The notes below the pieces were generated by a model. The model ran no database searches. It was not told the DNA's origin and saw only the letters and a list, made by a program, of their open reading frames with translations. A stretch of 64,000 nt of DNA from an uncultured Saprospiraceae bacterium (GTDB taxonomy: Bacteria > Bacteroidota > Bacteroidia > Chitinophagales > Saprospiraceae): assembly GCA_937973565.1 (NCBI GenBank), contig CALJKQ010000142.1, positions 4,571 to 68,570 on the forward strand, read 5' to 3'. The position numbers and the translations under genes are program-made. The first letter of the stretch is position 1. The number at the start of each line of letters is the position of its first letter. This document shows, piece after piece, positions 8,536 through 16,179 of the stretch.

Positions 8536-9200
8536 TACACATACATTTTATACACCTCTTCCGGACTTTTTCGCTTCAAATCCGGAACCACCGCCCCTTC
8601 CGCCGGGTAACCTACCGGTAAAAGTAAAAAAGCCTTTTCTTCTTCCGGCCGGCCCAGAATCTCGCTCAAAAACTGCATGGGTGAAGGCGTATGGGTTAGG
8701 GTCACCAAACCGGCCTGGTGAATAGCCGTTATCAACAGACCTGCGGCAATGCCTACAGATTCCTGCACATAATAATTCTTCTTTTTTTGACCTTCTTCTA
8801 CATCATACGGCTTTTTAAATAGGATGATAAGCCAGGGAGCTGTTTCCAAAAAGGGTTTGATGTGATTGGTGTCAAATTTTTTAAGGTCATTGATCCATTC
8901 TTCGCCCATCCGACCATGGTAGTTTTCGTATTCTTCTTTTTCTGCCGCTTGCCTGATACGGGTCTTTATGGCAGCATCGCTGACAGCCGCAAAAAACCAG
9001 GGTTGTTTGTGGGCTCCTGATGGGGCGGATGCGGCTGCCATGATCAAATCTTCTATGACGGTGGCCGCTACGGGACGATCCGAAAAAAAGCGAAGTGACC
9101 TCCTGCTATCCATTAGCAGCCTGAAGTCTTTGGCTGCGGTTGCAGTTTGTTCAGGGCTTAACTCCCTTGCCTTATAAGGAATGAACCGATTTTCTTCCAT
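8535..9200 (-). CDS. Nitroreductase family protein
   Basis: A 221-residue FMN-dependent NAD(P)H oxidoreductase. The N-terminal SRRSLRFFSDRPV and the following AAASAPSGAHKQPWFF are the FMN/phosphate-binding hallmarks. GIAAGLLITAIHQAGLVTLTHTPSPM near residue 155-180 is the second conserved block. The natural substrate cannot be told; members reduce quinones, nitroaromatics or iodotyrosine-like compounds. It has a 1-base gap to the upstream SDR gene and a 1-base overlap with the downstream NRDE gene. Confidence 0.88.
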   Translation of the reverse strand: MEENRFIPYKARELSPEQTATAAKDFRLLMDSRRSLRFFSDRPVAATVIEDLIMAAASAPSGAHKQPWFFAAVSDAAIKTRIRQAAEKEEYENYHGRMGEEWINDLKKFDTNHIKPFLETAPWLIILFKKPYDVEEGQKKKNYYVQESVGIAAGLLITAIHQAGLVTLTHTPSPMQFLSEILGRPEEEKAFLLLPVGYPAEGAVVPDLKRKSPEEVYKMYV

Positions 9201-9201
9201 C

Positions 9202-9924
9202 TTATAAATCGCCGAGTTGGGGTCTCAGTATAATTTCTTCTACACAGGCGGAAGGCGACATGGCAAGACAGGCCATTACGGCACGTGCAACATCGTCGCT
9301 TTGCATCAGTCTTTCATAAGGAAGGTCAACGCCCTTCCAGCTGTCTGACCAGGCTGCTCCCGGCAAAATGGCTGACACTTTGATGCCTTCCTGCATCAAT
9401 TCCATACGCAGGGCTTTATTAAAACCCAACAAGGCAAATTTTGAAATGCTGTAACTGCCCCCACCCGTATAGGCATCAAGACTGGCGATAGAACACATGT
9501 TGATGATGTGTGCCTCCTTGCTTTTTCGGATGGCAGGCAATAATTGCCGTGTCAGGTAATACGCACTATAAAGATTGGTTTCAATGAGTTTTTCGAGGCT
9601 TCCGTCGGTTTCTGTCGTCACCTCTCCCGGTAGATAGATGCCCGCATTGTTTACCAGCACGTCCAGGTGTGAAGACCACCGTTTTACGGCCTCTGCGTAT
9701 TCAAAAACCGCTGTCTTGCTGCTAAGGTCGGCCACGGCATACGCCGCATGTACTCCTTCATTGTTTTGTTCCAGTTGTGCGGCCACTGCTTTGAGTTCTT
9801 CTTCATTTCTGCCACCAAGAAATATGTCGTATCCCGCCGCTGCCAACTGCCGGGCAATGGCCAATCCCAGACCCTTGCTCGAACCGGTAATGACCGCTTT
9901 TTTTCTTTGATTCAATGGTTCCAT
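9202..9924 (-). CDS. Short-chain dehydrogenase/reductase
   Basis: A classical SDR of 240 residues, using NAD(P)H. The cofactor motif TGSSKGLG is at 13-20, NNAG at 92-95, and the catalytic residues are Ser near 145 (MCSIAS), Tyr158 and Lys162 (YSISK). The Gly-rich motif with Ser-Lys suggests NADP preference, but that is inference. It is the first gene of the SDR/nitroreductase/NRDE operon. The substrate is unknown. Confidence 0.9.
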   Translation of the reverse strand: MEPLNQRKKAVITGSSKGLGLAIARQLAAAGYDIFLGGRNEEELKAVAAQLEQNNEGVHAAYAVADLSSKTAVFEYAEAVKRWSSHLDVLVNNAGIYLPGEVTTETDGSLEKLIETNLYSAYYLTRQLLPAIRKSKEAHIINMCSIASLDAYTGGGSYSISKFALLGFNKALRMELMQEGIKVSAILPGAAWSDSWKGVDLPYERLMQSDDVARAVMACLAMSPSACVEEIILRPQLGDL

Positions 9925-9975
9925 ATAAAGTATTGATGTCCAACAAACAATCCAGTTGTCAAATCGTTCAATCTG

Positions 9976-12900
9976 TTATGGTCTGATCACCACCACCGGA
10001 TGTGTTTCGGTATATGCTTCCGTTTGTAACACTACACTATAATATCCGGGATTAAGATTCCTCACCTCAAATACATTTCCGGTCATCTTTCCTTCCATTT
10101 GCACTACACCCAGCGCATCATAAATGCGCACAACAATGGTTTGACCCGACTGGGTCAACCTATCTCCTGGTTCAATAAACAGACTGGAATGTACCGGCAC
10201 GGGATACAGTTTGCTGGCTCTGAGACTGGCACCAGCTTTTTTTCGGATGACCATGATCTCGTCAGAAAAAGACCGGTTACCATCTCGGTCCACTTCCTCG
10301 ATTCGGTAATAATGATCTGCTTCCATATCTGACAGACTGTGGCGGTATGTGTAATCATTGATCGAGGCTATGTTTTTTGCCTTGATTGATCCTATGGTTG
10401 AATAAGCTTCTTCCGGCCTCATCTTGGTCTGTACTTCAAAGCGGTCAACATTGATTTCCGAAACTGTCTGCCAGCTGATTTCGTTATAGCTGTCTTTTGC
10501 CCTGCCTTCTATGTTGATCCATTTGAGCGGTAGTGCTGCCGAACTCAAACCTGCATCAATGTTGTACACTTCTTCTCCGGGATTGACCGAAAACCATCGG
10601 GTGGTATTGTATCCATTGCTGTGATCTATATCGCTGTCTTCGTTGGCAGGTGCCAGACCCGATCCTGTTGCCACCAGTCCATTGGGCGCAGTAAACTTGA
10701 GGTAATACTTACTCTTCTCCAGATAGTCGATATTGTAAATGCCGTTTTCGTCGGTTGTTGCTTCTCCAATCAGTGCATTTTCGGCATTGAATGCCTCAAC
10801 TTTAACGCCGGTTAGCCCGGGTTCTTCACTATCCTGCCAGCCATCCTGGTCTTCGTCGAGCCATACCAGATTGCCCACCTGACCCATAGGGTAATAACCG
10901 GCGGCAAACTGGGTGCGGTTTTGTCCTTCTCCCACATAAAATACGGCCGTCGTTCCTTTGCCGTTACTATGGTCGATATCGCTGTCTATCTTTTCATTGT
11001 TACCTATATTGGGACGGGCGTTGACCAATCCATAGGGGGGCATAATTACTTTGATGTAATAATTACCCGGCGGCACACAGAAAGAAAAATATCCATCGCT
11101 CGAAGGCGAGTTGGGCTTTTGACCGGTTTCAGTGACTCCAAATAAAGTGTAGGGGCCGTTTTCTTCGCGGTACAATTCCACTTTTATACCATTGAGTCCG
11201 TTTTCATACGGATCGGCCATGTCGTTTTTATTGTAGTCGTACCACACCAGATCTCCGATGTACTGACATACATAAAATCCGGCATCAACATTGTACGCAG
11301 ACGCTTCACTGCCCGTAAGATCAATGAGATCGGTGAAGCCCGGTTTTCGAACACCGGTTACATCCGAGTCGGATTCATCCGCTCCTTCGTTGGCTTTGGT
11401 GAATGACCAGCCGGCAGGTGGAGTGAAGGCTACATAAAATTTGCCGGGTTCTCCATATGTGAGTATATATTCTCCATGGATATCAGTATGGGTTGTCGAC
11501 AAATATTCCAGCTTGGTGGGGAAGATGTCTTTGTTGTAGCGGTACAACTTTACTTCGATATTGTTGAGCAATGTCTCACCTTCGTTGTACTGGCCATCGT
11601 AGTTTTCATCTTCAAAAGCCAATCCTGCCAGGGTGGCACCACAGCCGGCATTGGGCCTGAATGGGCTGCAGTCGTTGTTGGGATCGGTGTTGAGCACCAG
11701 CACTTCTTCGCCATCTGAGAGCCCGTCACCATCGGTATCTTCGTTGTCGGGGTCGGTTTCATCGCCGGTACCCGGTATGCCGTCTTTGCCATTGAGTTCA
11801 AATTTTCGGGTCAGGCCATCGTGGTCGGCATCGCAGTTGTCGGCCAAAGTATTGGGAACGCAGCTTTGATCGTCATCCGGATCAAAGAGATTGTCTGTAC
11901 TGCTTCGTTGTGGTGAATATCCGTCCTGATCATTGTCTGTGCAACCGGAAGCATCTACCTTGTTGCCTGCCGGTGTATTGGCACATATATCTGCATTGTC
12001 GGCTATACCATCATTATCGTCGTCCGGGTCACAGTTGTCGGCTATACCATCCTGGTCGGCATCGGTTTCTCCATCCACGATGCCATCACAATCGTTGTCT
12101 AAGCCATCACAGATCTCCGTTGCACCGGGATAGACAGCGACATTGTTATCATCGCAGTCATCAATAGACAAAAAGCCATCCTGATCGTTGTCATCAAAGA
12201 AATACCGCTCTGCTTTTGTAAAGGCATTGGCCGCAATTTTGATTCCATTTTTTCTTCCGGGTATGTCATCTGCCGGTGGGTGAATGCCTCCCCAAATTCT
12301 CGACAGGCTGGATTGATCTGACGCATCGCGGTAAGCCGCCCATTGCAAAACAATGTCGGTAGATGGGCCGTCTTCGAAAACAAGGTATTGATTTTTTTTA
12401 GCTACAAACTCCCCCATTCCGCCCGGGAAGTAGGGGCTTCCGGTGATTTTTTCCAATAGTTCTGCCGCTGTTCTGGAAAAGGTGGAGTGCCCCGATGTAT
12501 ATCCCGCAAATGGGGGGGTTACAAAGGTTGGACGCTGGTACGGCCACCAATAGTCAGCCAACACCCAGTCTACACCGGCCACATCTGTCTGCGGGTTGCC
12601 AATGAATGTAGGTCCCCTCCACGCCTTAGCCTTGATTTTATATAAATTTTCATTTTGCAGTCCCGCCAGTGGATCTCCCGGATAGATGAGTTCTACAAAG
12701 CCGGGAATCAGCGCAAGTCCTTCCGGATGGTAGGAGGGCAAATTGGGGTCTGTACATTGTCCTTTGGACGCCATGTACCTGATGGCCGATACCGGCCTTA
12801 CTCCATCATACCAACCTTTTATGCCCCATGTAGAGACGGCCGCATCGTGCATCGCACCCCCCAACATAAAATAGGATTTTACGTCCCATTCAAGGTCTTC

Positions 12901-14118
12901 TATTACGGGTCCTTTTCCCCTGTATTTTTTCTCAAAAAGGGGATGATCATTGATGTAATTCAAAATGGTAAACCAGTGGCCAGGCGGCGTTTCAGAGTCA
13001 GGACCATCGGCCCAAAATTCTGCCAGCACACGGGCATAATCTCCCCTTTTAACGATTTGAGGGGTGTAGGGCTGCCCCGTTACGGGGTTGACCGGATAGC
13101 CATCTTCCTGGTGACCTCCGTTCATGTAATCGTAAAAGTTATTATACGCTGAAATGTCTGTGGGCAACTCCGGACTATTGCCCAGGGTTTTGGGCGAAAT
13201 GTCAATCATCACACCGTCGTTGGGATCCAGATGAGACGACCATTGCAACACCATGCCAAAAGTGTTTTTATAATAGTATGAATTGACTACAGACTGTGGG
13301 TCTAGCAGGGGTGGTAGCCCGGGATCGTGATAAACATTCCAGTTATGTCCATCGCGCTGGAACACCTGTTTTACGCTGTCAGCCAGTGCAAAAGGCACTA
13401 CATTGCCCCATTCTGCACCCATAAATGGCGGTGTGTTGGTGGGTATCTGGTTGCCACTCTGGTCCACAAAAACATTGAGCGTCAGGGGCTGCCAGTAATT
13501 GGGCTGTACAAGGTTGGGGTTACCTCTGTTGTAAATGATCAAACCGGCATTTTTGGGCTGGTAATATTGATTTTGATACAAATTTTGTTCGTTGCTGCCA
13601 TCCTGCAGACCGTACGCAATGATCTTGCTGGCAATGTAGTTGCCCAAGGCTGCGGCAGAACCCGAACCATAATTGATGGAGGTAAAATTGATATCATAAC
13701 CCAAGCTGTCCATGAGGTGATTGTAGCGCTGAACGGCTCCATTCCCCTCCGGAGAGTTTGAAAATCGGTGCCGCAGCAGTCGGTACATCGCGTAAGATAT
13801 GGCTTCTTTCCTTTGAGCTTCAATATCGGAACCCGGCGTGAAACCTGAGAACGGAAAGTTAAAGCCCTGAATGGTATTGCCCAAAAAATAGGGCTTTGCC
13901 TCATCATCGAAAACCGCCCACGCATCGTACATTGCGGCCGACGTGTGAAAAAGATTTCTGGCATGGACCGTCGGTCGGGCAAAATCTTTACGAATGGATT
14001 TTATTAACTCTTCATTCCACAAGCGTGCTACAGAATGTTGCTGTGCGTTGAGGGCCGTGACCCAAAAAAGCAGGGTCAACGCTATGGTAGTTTGTAAGCA
14101 AACAGAAGACCTTGTCAT
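9976..14118 (-). CDS. Secreted vanadium-haloperoxidase-like protein with MopE, TSP3, SdrD-B and T9SS domains
   Basis: A mosaic exported protein of about 1,380 residues. Its order is: signal peptide (1-~26, ending near LNAQ); a vanadium-dependent haloperoxidase/PAP2-like catalytic domain (~60-630), with the RP of YQRPTF, GYTSGHSTFSR and SRIWGGIH as the vanadate or phosphate pocket; a MopE-type putative metal-binding segment (~640-680, EICDGLDNDCDG); thrombospondin type 3 Ca-binding repeats (~680-800); three SdrD-B-like carboxypeptidase-regulatory folds (starting near 826, 953 and 1079); and a C-terminal T9SS type A sorting domain (from ~1300). It is therefore predicted to be exported, calcium-stabilised and anchored on the cell surface. 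The canonical Lys of KxxxxxxRP is not evident, so haloperoxidase activity is uncertain. ATG 14118 was chosen over GTG 14145 because the signal peptide starts there. Confidence 0.88.
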   Translation of the reverse strand: MTRSSVCLQTTIALTLLFWVTALNAQQHSVARLWNEELIKSIRKDFARPTVHARNLFHTSAAMYDAWAVFDDEAKPYFLGNTIQGFNFPFSGFTPGSDIEAQRKEAISYAMYRLLRHRFSNSPEGNGAVQRYNHLMDSLGYDINFTSINYGSGSAAALGNYIASKIIAYGLQDGSNEQNLYQNQYYQPKNAGLIIYNRGNPNLVQPNYWQPLTLNVFVDQSGNQIPTNTPPFMGAEWGNVVPFALADSVKQVFQRDGHNWNVYHDPGLPPLLDPQSVVNSYYYKNTFGMVLQWSSHLDPNDGVMIDISPKTLGNSPELPTDISAYNNFYDYMNGGHQEDGYPVNPVTGQPYTPQIVKRGDYARVLAEFWADGPDSETPPGHWFTILNYINDHPLFEKKYRGKGPVIEDLEWDVKSYFMLGGAMHDAAVSTWGIKGWYDGVRPVSAIRYMASKGQCTDPNLPSYHPEGLALIPGFVELIYPGDPLAGLQNENLYKIKAKAWRGPTFIGNPQTDVAGVDWVLADYWWPYQRPTFVTPPFAGYTSGHSTFSRTAAELLEKITGSPYFPGGMGEFVAKKNQYLVFEDGPSTDIVLQWAAYRDASDQSSLSRIWGGIHPPADDIPGRKNGIKIAANAFTKAERYFFDDNDQDGFLSIDDCDDNNVAVYPGATEICDGLDNDCDGIVDGETDADQDGIADNCDPDDDNDGIADNADICANTPAGNKVDASGCTDNDQDGYSPQRSSTDNLFDPDDDQSCVPNTLADNCDADHDGLTRKFELNGKDGIPGTGDETDPDNEDTDGDGLSDGEEVLVLNTDPNNDCSPFRPNAGCGATLAGLAFEDENYDGQYNEGETLLNNIEVKLYRYNKDIFPTKLEYLSTTHTDIHGEYILTYGEPGKFYVAFTPPAGWSFTKANEGADESDSDVTGVRKPGFTDLIDLTGSEASAYNVDAGFYVCQYIGDLVWYDYNKNDMADPYENGLNGIKVELYREENGPYTLFGVTETGQKPNSPSSDGYFSFCVPPGNYYIKVIMPPYGLVNARPNIGNNEKIDSDIDHSNGKGTTAVFYVGEGQNRTQFAAGYYPMGQVGNLVWLDEDQDGWQDSEEPGLTGVKVEAFNAENALIGEATTDENGIYNIDYLEKSKYYLKFTAPNGLVATGSGLAPANEDSDIDHSNGYNTTRWFSVNPGEEVYNIDAGLSSAALPLKWINIEGRAKDSYNEISWQTVSEINVDRFEVQTKMRPEEAYSTIGSIKAKNIASINDYTYRHSLSDMEADHYYRIEEVDRDGNRSFSDEIMVIRKKAGASLRASKLYPVPVHSSLFIEPGDRLTQSGQTIVVRIYDALGVVQMEGKMTGNVFEVRNLNPGYYSVVLQTEAYTETHPVVVIRP

Positions 14119-14273
14119 TTTGCTTTGTTTTGTGCAAAGTAACACATTTATTCACATAATACATTCATTATTAGTTGTTATTATTTGCAAAAAAGCTATA
14201 ATATAATGAGTTTTTAAGTTTTTTAACCACATTTCCTTTCAACCCAAACCCGCTTTCTTACGTTTAATTGTTC

Positions 14274-14281
14274 TATTTTTG
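14274..14281 (+). promoter_or_regulatory. -7 element upstream of the Mla permease gene
   Basis: TATTTTTG, 62 bases before the ATG. No clear -33 TTTG is present at 19 bases. Confidence 0.4.
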
Positions 14282-14288
14282 CGTCGCT

Positions 14289-14321
14289 CCGGCTTATGTC
14301 TTAGGGACATACCGGCTTTTT
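14289..14321 (+). promoter_or_regulatory. Hairpin plus T-run in the mla leader, possible attenuator
   Basis: CCGG(CT)TATGTC pairs with GACATACCGG around a short loop and is followed by CTTTTT, between the -7 element and the start codon. It has the form of a weak intrinsic terminator in the 5' leader. A regulatory role is inference only. Confidence 0.3.
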
Positions 14322-14343
14322 ATCCAATACCAGTGATTTCACG

Positions 14344-15096
14344 ATGTCTGTAATCCGTAGTTTTTTACACCACTTTGGCAGCTATGTGCTGTGGAAGCGC
14401 CAGATGTTTTCCCGGCCGGAAAATCTGCGCATGTATTACAATGAGACCATCAGGCAGATGTACGACATTGGTATTGGCTCGCTGCCCATCGTCTTTTTGA
14501 TTTCTGTTTTCATTGGTGCCGTTACGGCGGTACAGTTTTATTACCAGATGGACGGTACGCTGATACCCCCCTATTACATTGGATACATCGTGCGCGACAT
14601 GACCATCATTGAGCTGGCACCCACCATTACCTGTCTGGTTTTGGCCGGAAAGGTGGGCTCCAACATGGCGGCAGAATTAGGGGGTATGCGACAAAAAGAG
14701 CACATCGATGCGATGGAGATTATGGGCGTCAACACTTCTTCATTTCTGGTAATGCCCAAGATTGTAGCTGCCATCATTGTCATTCCGATCCTGGTTTGTG
14801 TGGCAGCTTTGGTGAGTATTTTTGGTGCCTACCTGGCGTCGGTACCCACAGGACTTTTTTCTACCGCCGATTATATCAAGGGCATCCGTTCGTTTTTTGT
14901 GCCTTACAATGTCTTTATGATGTTTGTTAAAGCCGTTGTTTTTGCCTACATCCTTACCGGCGTGTCCTGCTATCAGGGCTACTTTGTGAAAGGGGGTAGC
15001 ATCGAACTGGGAGAAGCCAGTACCCGTGCTGTGGTATACAGCGATATTCTCATTCTTTTGGCAGATTACATCATTGCCGTTGTGCTTACCGCTTAA
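14344..15096 (+). CDS. MlaE-family ABC transporter permease
   Basis: A 250-residue polytopic permease of the MlaE/TRAM family, which moves phospholipids between inner and outer membranes with an Mla-type ATPase and an MCE protein. Conserved family blocks are visible: FLISVFIGAVTAVQFYYQM, the ELAPTITCLVLAGKVGS segment and AAELGGMRQKEHIDAMEIMG. Five or so membrane helices are present. It is followed 9 bases later by the ATPase gene. The MCE substrate-binding gene, usually third, is not next to it here, because a T9SS protein with its own promoter follows. Confidence 0.92.
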   Translation: MSVIRSFLHHFGSYVLWKRQMFSRPENLRMYYNETIRQMYDIGIGSLPIVFLISVFIGAVTAVQFYYQMDGTLIPPYYIGYIVRDMTIIELAPTITCLVLAGKVGSNMAAELGGMRQKEHIDAMEIMGVNTSSFLVMPKIVAAIIVIPILVCVAALVSIFGAYLASVPTGLFSTADYIKGIRSFFVPYNVFMMFVKAVVFAYILTGVSCYQGYFVKGGSIELGEASTRAVVYSDILILLADYIIAVVLTA

Positions 15097-15105
15097 ACCA
15101 GAGTC

Positions 15106-15870
15106 ATGATCAGGTGTGAAAACATAAGAAAAACATTTGGCGAGCAGGAAGTGCTCAAAGGCATCACTTTTACTTTTGAAAAGGGAAAAACCAACCTTAT
15201 TATTGGAAAATCCGGGGCGGGTAAGACCGTCTTACTCAAAATCCTGGTAGGGTTGATGAAGCCCACGGAAGGCAAGGTTTGGTACGACAACATCGACTTT
15301 TTCAACCTCAATAAAGCCCAGCTCCGGGAGTTGCGCATGAAGGTGGGCATGCTCTTTCAGGGCAATGCCTTGTTTGATTCCATGACCATTGAACAAAACA
15401 TCCGTTTCCCGATGGACATGTTTACCCACATGACGCTCAAGGAAAAAACAGACCGCGTCAACCTCTGCCTCGAAAGGGTTAGCCTGAGCGGAGTCAATAA
15501 AAAGTACCCTTCCGAAATCAGTGGGGGTATGCAAAAAAGGGTGGGCATCGCCCGGGCTATTGTGCTCAATCCGCTGTACCTGTTTTGCGACGAGCCCAAC
15601 TCAGGCCTTGATCCTCAGACTTCTATTACCATTGATGAGCTGATCGCCGATATTACCAAAGACAACAACATCACCACCATTATCAATACCCACGACATGA
15701 ACTCGGTGATGGAAATTGGAGAAAACATCTGCCTCATCGACAAAGGCTACTTGTCGTGGAGTGGCAGCAAAGACCAGGTTTTGTCGAGCGAAGACGAACA
15801 CCTGCACGATTTTATCTTTGCATCTCCCTTCCTGCAAAAACTGATCGACGGCTATAACGGTGCACACTAA
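15106..15870 (+). CDS. MlaF-family ABC transporter ATP-binding protein
   Basis: A 254-residue ABC ATPase forming the motor of the Mla-type lipid transporter with the upstream permease. Walker A is GKSGAGKT (residues ~32-39), the signature is SGGMQKR, Walker B is LYLFCDEP with the catalytic Glu, and the switch His is in NTHD. MLFQGNALFDSMT is the Q-loop region. No terminator was seen after it. Confidence 0.92.
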   Translation: MIRCENIRKTFGEQEVLKGITFTFEKGKTNLIIGKSGAGKTVLLKILVGLMKPTEGKVWYDNIDFFNLNKAQLRELRMKVGMLFQGNALFDSMTIEQNIRFPMDMFTHMTLKEKTDRVNLCLERVSLSGVNKKYPSEISGGMQKRVGIARAIVLNPLYLFCDEPNSGLDPQTSITIDELIADITKDNNITTIINTHDMNSVMEIGENICLIDKGYLSWSGSKDQVLSSEDEHLHDFIFASPFLQKLIDGYNGAH

Positions 15871-16124
15871 TTCGCACTGAATCTGCATTTTCGTTGGAAA
15901 TTATTATTTGGCAGTTGGCTTAAAAATCGCTGTTTTGTAAAATTATGTTTTGACCTCATTCGTTGATCGACGAATAAAATATTGTAGTAGGGTTTTGTTC
16001 TGGCACTCCGTTATTAACACCCGTAAGGGCATTTGTTTATATTTAAGCACTTGATTTTTGTTTCTTTACATATTAAAATAAATAAAAATTAAGCTTAAAA
16101 ATATATGAAATTTTTGCGGATTTA
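15871..16124. other. AT-rich intergenic stretch with no gene found
   Basis: Between the Mla ATPase and the next promoter the DNA is strongly AT-rich with stops in all frames. No RNA gene, repeat array or clear terminator was recognised. Confidence 0.6.
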
Positions 16125-16155
16125 TTTGTTGCTCTGAATTTTTGTTGTAATTTTG
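16125..16155 (+). promoter_or_regulatory. Near-perfect promoter of the dockerin/T9SS protein gene
   Basis: TTTG (16125-16128), exactly 19 bases, then TAATTTTG (16148-16155), a full match to TTTG-N19-TAnnTTTG. The start codon is 24 bases further on. Confidence 0.82.
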
Positions 16156-16179
16156 TTTTAACTCATTAATAACCAAAGC

